Assembly: GCF_000768695.1 (NCBI RefSeq)
Contig: NZ_AVPL01000007.1
Location: 35,068 to 99,067 of the forward strand
Length of the DNA: 64,000 nucleotides
Direction of reading: 5' to 3'
Source of the DNA: Knoellia aerolata DSM 18566
Lineage (GTDB): Bacteria; Actinomycetota; Actinomycetes; Actinomycetales; Dermatophilaceae
The translations under genes and the position numbers were made by a program. The notes beneath the pieces were generated by a model, which saw only the letters and a list, made by a program, of their open reading frames with translations, was not told the origin of the DNA and did no database searches. Position 1 is the stretch's first letter. Each line of letters opens with the position of its first letter. Positions 37,590 to 46,907 of the stretch are shown in pieces.

Positions 37590-38557
37590 CCATCGACGAC
37601 CGGGCCATCGAGAGGGCGTTGACGGCGCTCGCCGATGACGGGTACGCCACCTCGACGAACGTCGACCCGGCCTACCGGGAGTTCGTGGCACGCACCTCCC
37701 GGGCCGAACGGCTCAGGCACGTCACCCGCTGGGCCGTCGCAGCCGTCGTCGTCGGGATCCTGGCACTCGGAGGCATCCTCGCGTTCCAGCAGGGTGGTGA
37801 CCGCGATGGTCGCGACCGGCTCCAGCCCGCGACGCCGAGGCCCAGCACGACCCAGCTGATCTCCCCGACCGAGCTCGTCGGGACCTGGCTCGTGGAGGCC
37901 GACTCGCTCTTCGGCGGGTTCCCGTGGTTGTGGACCTTCAACGCCGACGGGTCGGGATCGGGAAGCCCGAACGCGAACACCACGGAGAACACGTGGGTCT
38001 ACACGCTGAGCGGAAACAGCATCGGCGCACGGGATCGTCCTGGAGGCTGCGCCTACTCCTGGGTGGTCTCCCGGTACGACGCAGGCTCCTTGACTCTCGA
38101 GGTCCTGAACCACTGCGGCAACCTCGGTGACGACATCACGCTGACGCGACTGTCCCCGGCCTCGCCCGCGGGTTCGGCGATCGCGATGCCGTCCATGACC
38201 GACGCCACACCACTGCGGGACGTGGCGGATGCCGGCGGGGTCTGGCTCATGCGGGGGACCGGGATGCTCCTGGCCATCGAGGCACGCAACCCGGCGTTCG
38301 CCACCTACCGGTTGGACGACCAGGGATCGTTGGCCAGCGACCCGGTCGACCGAGGCACGGTCGCCCTCGATGCGACCGGAGACCTGACCCTGGTCAGCAC
38401 GAACCCCCCACCTCACGGATGCGCCGCCTCCCGCCCCGGCGCCCGCCTGACCGGCGTGGTGGTGACCCCGCTCGGACTTCAGGCCCGGCAGGGTGTGGAG
38501 TCCGTCTGCATTGACGCCGACCTCACGACCTCCTGGATCCGGGTCGCGGCGCGCTGA
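37586..38557 (+). CDS. Membrane protein coupled to the sigma factor (possible anti-sigma factor)
   Basis: 323 residues. A cytoplasmic N-terminus of about 48 residues, one membrane segment (VTRWAVAAVVVGILALGGIL) and a large outer domain rich in beta structure and Trp, with four cysteines. The layout, and the four-base overlap with the sigma gene, fit a one-pass anti-sigma factor. The zinc-binding HxxxCxxC motif of ZAS-type anti-sigmas is absent. The outer domain has two similar halves that resemble META/lipocalin-like stress proteins, but I am not sure of this. Confidence 0.65.
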   Translation: MTIDDRAIERALTALADDGYATSTNVDPAYREFVARTSRAERLRHVTRWAVAAVVVGILALGGILAFQQGGDRDGRDRLQPATPRPSTTQLISPTELVGTWLVEADSLFGGFPWLWTFNADGSGSGSPNANTTENTWVYTLSGNSIGARDRPGGCAYSWVVSRYDAGSLTLEVLNHCGNLGDDITLTRLSPASPAGSAIAMPSMTDATPLRDVADAGGVWLMRGTGMLLAIEARNPAFATYRLDDQGSLASDPVDRGTVALDATGDLTLVSTNPPPHGCAASRPGARLTGVVVTPLGLQARQGVESVCIDADLTTSWIRVAAR

Positions 38558-38585
38558 GGCCCCGGCGGGCGCACGCATCCAGCGC

Positions 38586-38591
38586 TATCGT
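38586..38591 (+). promoter_or_regulatory. -10 element of leaderless acetyltransferase-glycosidase gene
   Basis: TATCGT followed by seven bases and the GTG at 38599. This supports 38599 as a real start, so the acetyltransferase part is expressed. Confidence 0.5.
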
Positions 38592-38598
38592 TTCGGCT

Positions 38599-41376
38599 GT
38601 GACGCTCACGCTGCGGCAGATCACCGCGGCCAACCTCGAATCCGTGCTCGCGCTGCGCACGACGCCCGAGCAGGAACGCTTCGTGAGCTCCGTGGCGGAC
38701 TCGATGGAGGAGGCTGCGGACTGCCCGGAGGGCAACCCTTGGTACCGAGCCGTCTACGCCGACGAACTGCCGGTGGGGTTCGTCATGGTGAGCTGGGACG
38801 TGGAACCCCGGCCTCCCGACATCAACGGGCCGTGGTTCCTGTGGAAGCTCCTCATCGACCACCGGCACCAGCACCAGGGCCATGGCCGGGAGGTGGTTCG
38901 CCAGGTCGTGGACCTCGTGCGTGCCCACGGGGGCACCGAGCTCCTCACCAGCCATGGGCAGGGCGAGGGTGGGCCCGCCGGTTTCTACGCCCGGCTCGGC
39001 TTCACCCCGAGGGGTGACACGGACCCCGACGGCGAGATCATCCTGCGACTGGACCTCACGACTGACCACCCACCGGTAGGAGCCGTCATGACCGACACGC
39101 ACCCGACGGGGCAGGGGCTGGACGTTCCACGCGTCCTCGCGGAGCTGACGCTGGAGGAGAGGGTGTCGCTCCTCGACGGCGAGGACTTCTGGCGCACCAC
39201 CGCGATCGAGCGGCTGGGCGTCCCGTCCCTGCTCGTGTCCGACGGTCCGCACGGGCTGCGGACCCAGCAGGAGGGCGGCGACCATCTCGGTCTGACCGGC
39301 AGCGAACCCGCGACGTGCTTCCCCCCGGCGTCGGCGATCGCCTCGAGCTGGGACACCGACCTCATGCGTCGGGTCGGCGAGGCGCTCGGTCGCGAGAGCC
39401 GCGCCCTCGGCGTCTCGGTGCTCCTCGGCCCGGGCATCAACATGAAGCGGTCGCCGCTGTGCGGCCGCAACTTCGAGTACCTCAGCGAGGACCCGCACCT
39501 CGCCGGGGAGCTCGCGACCGCCCTCGTCATGGGCGTCCAGTCGCAAGGGGTGGGCACGTCCCTCAAGCACTTCGCCGCGAACAACCAGGAGACCGACCGC
39601 ATGACGGTCTCGGCCGACGTCGACGAGCGCACCCTGCGCGAGATCTACCTCCCGGCCTTCGAGCGCGTCGTCACCGGAGCACGGCCCTGGACGGTGATGT
39701 GCTCCTACAACCGGATCAACGGCGTGTACGCCTCCGAGGACCCGTGGCTGCTGACGACCGTGCTGCGCGAGGAGTGGGGGTTCGACGACCTCGTCGTGTC
39801 CGACTGGGGCGCCGTCAACCGCCGCGACGCTGCCGTCGCCGCCGGGCTCGACCTCGAGATGCCGTCGAGCAGCGGCGGCGGAACCCGGACGGTCCTCGAT
39901 GCCGTCCGCTCGGGCACGCTCGCCGAGGCGGAGGTCGACCGGGCCGCAGAACGCGTCCTCACGCTGGCGGACCGTGCCCTGCGGGGACTCACCGTCCAGG
40001 TCGACCCGGTCGATGTCGACGCGCACCATGCGCTCGCGAGGGACGCCGCGACGGCCAGCGCGGTGCTGCTCAAGAACGACGGCGGACTTCTGCCGCTCGA
40101 CCCGGAGGGCGCCGGCTCCGTCGCCGTCATCGGCGAGATGGCCCGAACCCCGCGGTACCAGGGCGCCGGCTCCTCACAGGTCAACCCCACCCGTCTCGAC
40201 TCCGCGCTGGACGCGCTCACCACCTCGCTCGGTGGTCGACGCGACGTGGTCTTCGCTGCCGGGTACGTCGTCGACGCCGACTCCGGTGACGAGGCCCTCG
40301 TGGGCGAGGCAGTCGCCGCGGCATCGGCCGCTGACGTCGCGCTCGTCTTCCTGGGGCTACCACCGTCGTGGGAGTCGGAGGGGTACGACCGCTCGACCAT
40401 GGACCTGCCCACCGCGCAGGTCGAGCTGCTCGGGGCGGTCGCGGCCGTCAACCCCCGGGTCGTCGTCGTCCTCTCCAACGGCGGAGCCGTGACCGTCGCA
40501 CCGTGGCAGCACCACGCCCGAGCGGTCCTCGAGGGGTGGCTCCTCGGTCAGGCGGGCGGCAGCGCCACCGCGGACCTCCTCCTGGGCGTCACGGACCCCT
40601 CGGGGCGCCTCGCCGAGACCCTCCCGGTCCGGTACGAGGACAACCCGACGATCGGCGCCTTTCCCGGCGAGCACGGCCACGTGCGTTACGGCGAGGGCCT
40701 GCTCATCGGGTACCGCTGGTACGACGCCCACCGGCTCCCCGTCTCCTACCCCTTCGGGCACGGGCTGTCGTACACGACGTTCGCGTACACCGGTCTCACC
40801 GTCGACGTCGTGGACCCTGCCGGGCCTCGCACCGAGGTCCGGCTCACGGTGACCAACACCGGCACCCGCGCGGGCACCGAGACGGTGCAGGTCTACGTCG
40901 CCGACCGGCACGCCAGCGTGTACCGGCCGGATCAGGAGCTGCGCAGCTTCACCCGCGTCTCCCTCGACGCCGGGGAGTCCGCCGAGGTGGGCCTCGTCCT
41001 CGACCGCCGCGCCTTCGCGTTCTGGCACACGGCGCTCGGGCGATGGGTCGTCGAGGGCGGCACGTTCGACGTCCGCGTCGGCGCGTCGTCCCGGGACGTC
41101 CGCCTGTCGGCCACCGTCGACCTCGAGGGTGACGACCTCGCACCGCCGCTCACCCCCGATTCGACCGCCGACCAGTGGTTCGCGCACCCCGAGGGAGGGC
41201 CGTGGCTGCACCAGGCCATGGGGGACAGCGAGTTCGCCCGGCTGATGGCCGACCCCCGCAACGGTGAGATGTTGCGCGCGGTGCCGTTGGTCCGCCTCAC
41301 CCGCATGCCCGGCTTCCCCGTCACCGAGGAGGAGGTCGGTGTCGCCGTCCGTCGACTGCAGCAGCAGCCCTCCTGA
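38599..41376 (+). CDS. GNAT acetyltransferase fused in frame to a GH3 beta-glucosidase
   Basis: One open frame of 925 residues. Residues 1-152 form a GNAT acetyltransferase with the acetyl-CoA loop QHQGHG (91-96) and GFYARLGF. Residues 164-925 are a GH3 glycosidase: SDGPHGLR, GPGINMKRSPLCGRNFEYLS, SLKHFAANNQETDR, nucleophile Asp402 in VVSDWGAVN, and a C-terminal fibronectin-like domain with NTGTRAGTETVQVYV. There is no stop between them. An internal ATG at 39088 (Met164) with TAGGAG six bases upstream could start a separate glycosidase, so both long and short products are possible. No signal peptide; it acts in the cytoplasm on imported glucosides. Confidence 0.8.
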   Translation: MTLTLRQITAANLESVLALRTTPEQERFVSSVADSMEEAADCPEGNPWYRAVYADELPVGFVMVSWDVEPRPPDINGPWFLWKLLIDHRHQHQGHGREVVRQVVDLVRAHGGTELLTSHGQGEGGPAGFYARLGFTPRGDTDPDGEIILRLDLTTDHPPVGAVMTDTHPTGQGLDVPRVLAELTLEERVSLLDGEDFWRTTAIERLGVPSLLVSDGPHGLRTQQEGGDHLGLTGSEPATCFPPASAIASSWDTDLMRRVGEALGRESRALGVSVLLGPGINMKRSPLCGRNFEYLSEDPHLAGELATALVMGVQSQGVGTSLKHFAANNQETDRMTVSADVDERTLREIYLPAFERVVTGARPWTVMCSYNRINGVYASEDPWLLTTVLREEWGFDDLVVSDWGAVNRRDAAVAAGLDLEMPSSSGGGTRTVLDAVRSGTLAEAEVDRAAERVLTLADRALRGLTVQVDPVDVDAHHALARDAATASAVLLKNDGGLLPLDPEGAGSVAVIGEMARTPRYQGAGSSQVNPTRLDSALDALTTSLGGRRDVVFAAGYVVDADSGDEALVGEAVAAASAADVALVFLGLPPSWESEGYDRSTMDLPTAQVELLGAVAAVNPRVVVVLSNGGAVTVAPWQHHARAVLEGWLLGQAGGSATADLLLGVTDPSGRLAETLPVRYEDNPTIGAFPGEHGHVRYGEGLLIGYRWYDAHRLPVSYPFGHGLSYTTFAYTGLTVDVVDPAGPRTEVRLTVTNTGTRAGTETVQVYVADRHASVYRPDQELRSFTRVSLDAGESAEVGLVLDRRAFAFWHTALGRWVVEGGTFDVRVGASSRDVRLSATVDLEGDDLAPPLTPDSTADQWFAHPEGGPWLHQAMGDSEFARLMADPRNGEMLRAVPLVRLTRMPGFPVTEEEVGVAVRRLQQQPS

Positions 41377-41393
41377 GGGTCGCTCGACGCCGG

Positions 41394-42251
41394 TCACACG
41401 AGTTCGGTCACGGCGGTGGCCACGAGGTCGGGTCTCTGGTCGACGAGCAGGTGGCCGGCGTCCTCCACGACGTCGAGTCGCGCCCCGATCCTGACCGCTG
41501 CCTCGGCGAGGCGGGCCGGCCGGAAGAACACGTCCAGCGCTCCAGCCAGGATTCGGACGGGTCGCCCGCGCCAGCGGTCCAGCACGTCCGACGGGAGGGG
41601 GCCGGGTGCACCCGTGGTCCGGGTGCACCTCGCGACCACGGTCATCCAGTCGACCATCGGCTCGAGGCCCGGGTCACCCGAGGCACCTGCCATGAGGTCG
41701 ACCAGCCGCCTGGACCGGGCGGGGGAGGGCCGCAGCAGCCAGGCAGTGCTCCGTCGAAGCACCAAGGGGGTGAGCCTCACCCGGGCAAGGCCGGCCGGGC
41801 TGACGAGCACCAGCGCATCGACATCCGGTGGGTCCACGGACAGGGCGGCTGCGGCCCCCCGGGAATGACCCATGAGGACGAGCCGCGCACGAGGGTGACG
41901 GTGCCTGACGTGCCGGACGACCTCGCCCGTCCACCGGCCATAGCCGGCGACCTCGTCGGGTGGCCGGCCCGCGGCGCTCAGGCCGGGCTGTCCGGGCAGG
42001 TCGGCGCACACCACCCGGAAGCGACCACTGAGCTCCGTGAGGACGGTCGTGCTCACCGCCGCGTTGACGTTGGTGCCGGGCAGGTACAGACACACGACAT
42101 CCCCGGGAGCTCCGGCCCACGTCAGGTGCGTGCGGCCCAGGCTGGTCTCGACGTGGTCGGTGTCGTGTGGGACGTCCCACACGCCCAGGCGTCGTCGACA
42201 CCACTCGCGGACCTGCCTGGCGTGGGCCGGGGACCGGTACAGGTCGCTCAC
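41394..42251 (-). CDS. Alpha/beta hydrolase
   Basis: 285 residues. Strand-turn motif YLPGTNVNAAVS, nucleophile elbow GHSRG near residue 127, an acid in LAGALDVFFRP and the catalytic His in VEDAGHLLVDQRP. No signal peptide. The substrate is unknown. GTG 42251 overlaps the stop of a 24-codon upstream reading frame with a strong ribosome-binding site, which may drive its translation by coupling. It converges on the glycosidase gene. Confidence 0.83.
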   Translation of the reverse strand: MSDLYRSPAHARQVREWCRRRLGVWDVPHDTDHVETSLGRTHLTWAGAPGDVVCLYLPGTNVNAAVSTTVLTELSGRFRVVCADLPGQPGLSAAGRPPDEVAGYGRWTGEVVRHVRHRHPRARLVLMGHSRGAAAALSVDPPDVDALVLVSPAGLARVRLTPLVLRRSTAWLLRPSPARSRRLVDLMAGASGDPGLEPMVDWMTVVARCTRTTGAPGPLPSDVLDRWRGRPVRILAGALDVFFRPARLAEAAVRIGARLDVVEDAGHLLVDQRPDLVATAVTELV

Positions 42252-42322
42252 GCCTCATCGTCCGTCCGTGCGGTCAGGTCGACGCAGGGCTGGGCGGGGT
42301 CGTCCGACGGTGTGCCGCTCAT
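42248..42322 (-). CDS. Possible 24-residue leader ORF coupled to the hydrolase gene
   Basis: ATG 42322 is preceded by GAGGAGG at close spacing, the best ribosome-binding site in the neighbourhood. The frame encodes 24 residues (MSGTPSDDPAQPCVDLTART then DDEA) and its stop overlaps the hydrolase GTG by four bases. It could be a small protein or simply a translational booster. There is no homology to judge it by. Confidence 0.4.
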   Translation of the reverse strand: MSGTPSDDPAQPCVDLTARTDDEA

Positions 42323-42397
42323 GTCCTCCTCGTACCCAGCAGGACACGCGCACCACGCCCTCGGCTGTGCTGTCATGGGTCGAGGGAGGCGACGGCC

Positions 42398-43009
42398 ATG
42401 ACGAAGTACGACCACCTGTACCGCCTCGGGATCACGCCGTGGGAGGGCTACGCGGCCGCGGCGGCGGACAGCATCGCGACACTCCTGGACCGGGAGGAGA
42501 GCGAGCGCGACCGTCCTCCCGGTCGGGCCCTCGACCTGGGCTGTGGCCGCGGTCAGTACACCTCGCTGCTCGCGGGACGTGGCTGGGCGGTCGTCGGTGT
42601 CGACAACGTCCCGGCCGCGATCGAGGAAGCCCGGCGCAGGGACACGAGCGGCGCCACCCACGTCGTGGCGGACGTGACGGACCTGCGCGTGGCCGACCTC
42701 GGCACGTTCGACTTCTTCCTCGACGTCGGCTGCTTCCAAGGTCTCGACGCACGCCAGCGTGACGCGCAGGCCCGGGGTGTCACGGCCCTGTCGAATCCCG
42801 GAGCCACCCTGCTGCTCCTTGCCTTCGGGCGCACGGCACTGCGTGCGCTCGTGGAAGGGGTCTCCCGGGACGAGGTCGAGAGGGCGTTCCGGGAGTGGGA
42901 GCTGCTCACCGTCGAGCCCGCGACCACCGAGGGCCTGGGCTGGCCGATGAACCGGACGCGTCCTCGGTGGTACCGGCTCCGCCGTCGCGGAGGCGGCGCC
43001 ACCGCGTGA
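42398..43009 (+). CDS. Class I SAM-dependent methyltransferase
   Basis: 203 residues from ATG 42398, with GGGAGG upstream. SAM-binding motif I is RALDLGCGRGQYTSLLAGRG, followed by the acidic VVGVDN, the ADVTDL motif, and FFLDVGCFQGLD. It resembles the Methyltransf_25/tellurite-type group (EEL..P-like ending). The substrate cannot be read. It is divergent from the hydrolase, and a GC-rich hairpin follows at 43019-43044. Confidence 0.82.
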   Translation: MTKYDHLYRLGITPWEGYAAAAADSIATLLDREESERDRPPGRALDLGCGRGQYTSLLAGRGWAVVGVDNVPAAIEEARRRDTSGATHVVADVTDLRVADLGTFDFFLDVGCFQGLDARQRDAQARGVTALSNPGATLLLLAFGRTALRALVEGVSRDEVERAFREWELLTVEPATTEGLGWPMNRTRPRWYRLRRRGGGATA

Positions 43010-43018
43010 CCTGCGGGT

Positions 43019-43044
43019 CCCGCCCGCACACCGATCCGGGCGGG
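43019..43044 (+). terminator. Hairpin after the methyltransferase gene
   Basis: CCCGCCCG and CGGGCGGG form an 8-bp stem with a 10-base loop, starting 10 bases after the stop codon. Confidence 0.55.
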
Positions 43045-43140
43045 ATGTGGTGCCGGAGCCCATGCTCGGTCGGGGGCGGGCGGCATACGGTCATCGCCTG
43101 GGGCGGCACCTTCGCGGCCCCCGGCGCGGAAGGTGAGCGA

Positions 43141-44067
43141 GTGCGAGTGGACCCGGCCTTCACCGTGCAGGTCGAGACGGGAACGCTCGCGGTCCACGAC
43201 CTCATCCCCGGTGCGGCGCGCTCGGACGTGCCGGTCGTCCTCGCCCTGCACGGCATCACCGCCAACGGGCTCGCCTGGCAGGCCCTGGCCGACGAGCTCG
43301 TGCGACGCCACGGCGTCGGCACCGTGCGGCTGCTCGCCCCGGACCTCAGAGGGCGTGCGGCGAGCCGCGACGTGCCCGGCCCCTACGGGCTGGCGGTCCA
43401 CGCACAGGACACGCTCGCCATCGCCTCCGCGTTCGGTGGGCGTCCGATCCTCGTCGGCCACTCGATGGGCGCGTTCGTGGCCGCCCTCGCCGCGGCGGAG
43501 GACCCCGACCGCTACCGCTCCCTCGTCCTCGTCGACGGGGGACTGGCCTTCCCGACGCTGGCAGGGCGCGACCCCGACCACGCGCTCTCCGCAGTCCTCG
43601 GGCCGGCGATGGCGCGGCTGTCCATGGTCTTCGACTCACCCGAGGACCACCTCGCGTTCTGGCGTCGCCACCCGGCCATCGGGCCGCTGCTGGCCGGCCC
43701 CACCGGGGGGTGGTTGCAGCGCTACCTCGAGCACGACCTCGTCCAGAGCGGCGACGGCTGGCGCTCGAGCTGCGTCCTCGACGCCGTCCGGGCCGACGGA
43801 CGCGGCGTCCTCTCGGACCCCGATGCGCACACGGCCGCCCGACGCGCGGTCGAGGCCGGCGTGGACACCCAGCTCCTCTTCGCCGAACGGGGGCTCCTCG
43901 ACGAACCGCAGGGCCTCTACGACGAGACCCGGCTGCGAGCGCTCGACCCGCCCGCGGGACTGCGCACCAGCGAGGTGGCGGGCTCGAACCACTACTCGGT
44001 CATCCTCCAGCCGACGGCGATCACGGCGCTGGCCGACGCCGTGGACGGTCAGCTCGCGACGAGGTGA
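43141..44067 (+). CDS. Alpha/beta hydrolase
   Basis: 308 residues from GTG 43141. HG oxyanion motif VLALHGITANGLAW, LLAPDLRGRA, nucleophile elbow GHSMG near residue 108 and a final catalytic His in AGSNHYSVIL. It resembles the epoxide hydrolase/haloperoxidase-like group. The last 19 bases overlap the end of the convergent PucR gene. A distinct ribosome-binding site is not obvious, so the start is the least sure part. Confidence 0.82.
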   Translation: MRVDPAFTVQVETGTLAVHDLIPGAARSDVPVVLALHGITANGLAWQALADELVRRHGVGTVRLLAPDLRGRAASRDVPGPYGLAVHAQDTLAIASAFGGRPILVGHSMGAFVAALAAAEDPDRYRSLVLVDGGLAFPTLAGRDPDHALSAVLGPAMARLSMVFDSPEDHLAFWRRHPAIGPLLAGPTGGWLQRYLEHDLVQSGDGWRSSCVLDAVRADGRGVLSDPDAHTAARRAVEAGVDTQLLFAERGLLDEPQGLYDETRLRALDPPAGLRTSEVAGSNHYSVILQPTAITALADAVDGQLATR

Positions 44068-45917
44068 CGCAGGCGGAGCGCGAGCTGCAGCTCGAGGGCG
44101 CGCTCCGGTGACTGCCAGGCGTCGCCGACGAGGCGGCTGATCCGCTCCAGCCGCTGCGCCACGGTGTTGGTGTGCACGTGCAGCCGCGTCGCCGCGTGCC
44201 GCGGGCTGGACCCCGCGAGGAAGTAGGCCTCGAGGGTGCCGACGAGGTCCGTGCCCCGCGACGCGTCGTAGTCCACCAGCGCGCCGAGGACGGAGTGGAC
44301 GTATGCCGCGACCTCGGGTCGGGTGCCCACGATGAGTCCCGCGAAGCCCAGGTCGGCGGCCGAGGCCCCGTCGCCGCGACGCCCGAGGGCGACGAGCGCC
44401 TCCGCGGTGCGCAGGGCCTCGGTGTGCGCTGCGGCCAGGTCCTCGAGGAGGCGGCCGGCGCTCGCGCCCGCCCCCTCGCTCACGGGTCCGGCGGCGCCGA
44501 CGGTCACCACACTCGTGCGGGAGAGCCGCTGAGCCAGCTCGGCCGCCGCGGGTCCCGGGTCCGTGCCGGGGACCAGGGCGACGGCGTGGCCGTCGACCTC
44601 GCCGACGAGACCGAGGCCGCCCAGGGCGGCGTTGACGGCGAGGACGAGCGAGCGTGCCGGGCCGCCGTCGTCGCGGCGCACGACGAGCAGGCAGCTGGGT
44701 TCGCGCAGGTCGACGCCGAGCGAACGGGCCGCGGCGGAGAGGACCCCGAGGTCGCCGTGCCCACTCACGAGACCGGCGACGACGTCGGTGCGCTGCTGCT
44801 GGCGGGCCTCGGCGCGGTTGCGCTCACCGAGGAGGACGAGGGCGGTGACGACGGCCGCGCGCTCGACGGTGCGTTGGTCGGACTCGTCCATCGTGGAGAC
44901 GTCACCGATGACGAGGTAGCCGATCCGCGTCTCGGTCGCGCTGATCGCCACCGCCCAGACGTCGCCGATGCGGGTGAGCCGTGCGCCCTCGGCCCGGTGC
45001 ACGACCTGTTCGGCGAGGTCGTGCAGGGTGTCAGCGGTCGGTGGGGAGGCGCCGGCCACGCTGCGCAGGACACCGTCCTCGTCGAGGAGCAGGGCCCACC
45101 CACCGAGGAGCTGGGTGAGCGACTCCGTGAGGTCGTCGACCCCGCCACCCTCGAGCACGATCTCCGCGAACCGGTCGTGGGCGGTGGCCGCGCGCTCGAT
45201 GCCGGCGGCGTACTGGTGGACCCGCTCGGTGGCCTCGGACAGGGCGGCCAGGGTCCGGGCCGAGTCCTCGGCGGCGCGCACCTGGACGATCGTCACCGCA
45301 GCCAGTGCGGCCAGCGAGCCGAGCAGGGCCACCTCGTCGTGGGTGAACGGTCGCGGCGTGCGGTTCGACGCGAAGAGCACGCCGACGAACTCGTCCTTGA
45401 CGATGAGCGGCGTTCCGCAGATCGCGACCAGGCCCTCGTCGCCCACGGCGCCGTCGATGGAGCTCGTGTGCATGAAGCGGGCGTCGGCGAAGTAGTCGGC
45501 GGTCCAGTACGGCTTGCGTGACTGGGCGACGAGCCCACCGAGGCCGGAGCCGAAGTCGAGGCGCACGACCTGGAACTGCGCGGACACCGAGCCCGCGGTC
45601 GCCCGCATGTAGGTGTCCTCGTTGGTCGGGTCGTAGAGCGTGAGATAGGCGACGTCGGTGCCCATGAGCGCGCGGGCGCGCCGGACGATCGCGTCGAGGA
45701 CGACGGACGGGTCGGTCATCGACGCGAGCTCACGGGCGGTGTCGACGAGCGCGGCGAGCTGTTGCTCGCGTCGGCGCTGGACGTCGAAGGCGCCGGCGAT
45801 GCGCATCGCGAGGTCCCGCGCGTGCGGGTCGACGTCGATCGCGGCGAGGTCGGCGGGCGACGCGCCGGAGGCGAGCGACTCGAGCAGTCGCGTGCCGGCG
45901 TCGACGGTGTCGGGCAT
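44049..45917 (-). CDS. PucR-family transcriptional regulator with GAF domain
   Basis: 622 residues from ATG 45917. Residues 40-190 form a GAF sensor (LMGTDVAYLTLYDPTNEDTY, FGSGLGGLVAQSRKPYW). The middle is the CdaR/GGDEF-like region typical of the family. The C-terminal 60 residues hold the PucR HTH (AATRLHVHTNTVAQRLERIS). Divergent from livGFKHM-bdh, which it probably controls. A TAGGAT -10 seven bases before the ATG indicates a leaderless mRNA. Related PucR proteins sense purines, amino acids or short acids; the ligand here is unknown. Confidence 0.88.
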   Translation of the reverse strand: MPDTVDAGTRLLESLASGASPADLAAIDVDPHARDLAMRIAGAFDVQRRREQQLAALVDTARELASMTDPSVVLDAIVRRARALMGTDVAYLTLYDPTNEDTYMRATAGSVSAQFQVVRLDFGSGLGGLVAQSRKPYWTADYFADARFMHTSSIDGAVGDEGLVAICGTPLIVKDEFVGVLFASNRTPRPFTHDEVALLGSLAALAAVTIVQVRAAEDSARTLAALSEATERVHQYAAGIERAATAHDRFAEIVLEGGGVDDLTESLTQLLGGWALLLDEDGVLRSVAGASPPTADTLHDLAEQVVHRAEGARLTRIGDVWAVAISATETRIGYLVIGDVSTMDESDQRTVERAAVVTALVLLGERNRAEARQQQRTDVVAGLVSGHGDLGVLSAAARSLGVDLREPSCLLVVRRDDGGPARSLVLAVNAALGGLGLVGEVDGHAVALVPGTDPGPAAAELAQRLSRTSVVTVGAAGPVSEGAGASAGRLLEDLAAAHTEALRTAEALVALGRRGDGASAADLGFAGLIVGTRPEVAAYVHSVLGALVDYDASRGTDLVGTLEAYFLAGSSPRHAATRLHVHTNTVAQRLERISRLVGDAWQSPERALELQLALRLRHLVAS

Positions 45918-45924
45918 GAGGGCG

Positions 45925-45930
45925 ATCCTA
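45925..45930 (-). promoter_or_regulatory. -10 element of leaderless pucR promoter
   Basis: TAGGAT on the minus strand, followed by seven bases and the ATG at 45917. This also decides the start against an in-frame ATG 51 bases upstream. Confidence 0.5.
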
Positions 45931-46082
45931 GGGCCCCGTGGCACGAGCCGCATGGGCTGCGCATCCATGAGACACGCCGGACGATGGTGTCCGAGGACAT
46001 GGGTGGGGTCCGCTGGTCGCCCTATGGTGAGGCCTCATCGCCTGCAGAGCCCTCTGCACGGTGACGCACGAGGAGGTGCTTG

Positions 46083-46907
46083 GTGACGACTGGCGCATCG
46101 ACGTCCGCGACCGCGACGTCCCCGACGTCCCCGGGGTCCGTGTCGACACCGTCGACGATCCTGCGGACCGTCGACCTGACGAAGGACTTCCGCGGCTTCA
46201 CCGCCGTCAACGCGGTGAGCCTCGATGTCGCCGAGGGGACCATCCACGCGCTGGTCGGCCCCAACGGCGCCGGGAAGACGACGCTCTTCAACCTGCTCAC
46301 CGGCTTCCTCACCCCGACGTCCGGGCAGATCCTCCTGCGCGGCGACGACATCTCCGGCCGGCAGCCCGAGGAGATCGCCCACCTCGGTGTGGCCCGGTCC
46401 TTCCAGATCACCAGCCTGTTCGAGCAGATGACGCTGCTCGAGCACCTCGAGCTGGCGCTCGCCTCGCCGACCGGACTCGGGTACAAGTTCTGGACGTCGC
46501 GCAAGAGCCTCGGCCGGTTCAAGCAGCGCGGGATGGAGCTGCTCGCCGAGGTCGGCCTCGCCGACCGCAGCGGTGTCACCGCCGGCTCGCTCGCCTACGG
46601 GCAGAAGCGCGCCCTCGAGATCTCCCTCGCCCTGGCCAACGACCCCGCGCTGCTGCTGCTCGACGAGCCGACGGCCGGGATGGGCCTCGAGGACGTCGAC
46701 CGCACGATCGCCCTCGTCAAGAAGGCGTCGGTGGGTCGCACCGTCGTCTTCGTCGACCACAACATGCACGTCGTCGGGTCCCTCGCGGACCAGGTGACGG
46801 TGCTCCAGTCCGGCGAGGTGCTCGCCGAGGGGACCTACGACGACGTGAGGAACGACGAACGTGTCATCACGGCATACCTCGGAGAGTCGGGAGGCGAGCA
46901 TGGCTGA
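46083..46907 (+). CDS. livG: Branched-chain-type ABC transporter ATP-binding protein (LivG)
   Basis: 274 residues from GTG 46083, with AGGAGG six bases upstream. Walker A GPNGAGKTTLFNLLTGFL, LivG-specific VARSFQITSLFEQMT, signature SLAYGQKRALEISLALA, Walker B LLLDEPTAGMG, switch FVDHNMHVV. One of two ATPases of a HAAT-type importer for amino acids or other short acids. First gene of a six-gene operon. Confidence 0.92.
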   Translation: MTTGASTSATATSPTSPGSVSTPSTILRTVDLTKDFRGFTAVNAVSLDVAEGTIHALVGPNGAGKTTLFNLLTGFLTPTSGQILLRGDDISGRQPEEIAHLGVARSFQITSLFEQMTLLEHLELALASPTGLGYKFWTSRKSLGRFKQRGMELLAEVGLADRSGVTAGSLAYGQKRALEISLALANDPALLLLDEPTAGMGLEDVDRTIALVKKASVGRTVVFVDHNMHVVGSLADQVTVLQSGEVLAEGTYDDVRNDERVITAYLGESGGEHG

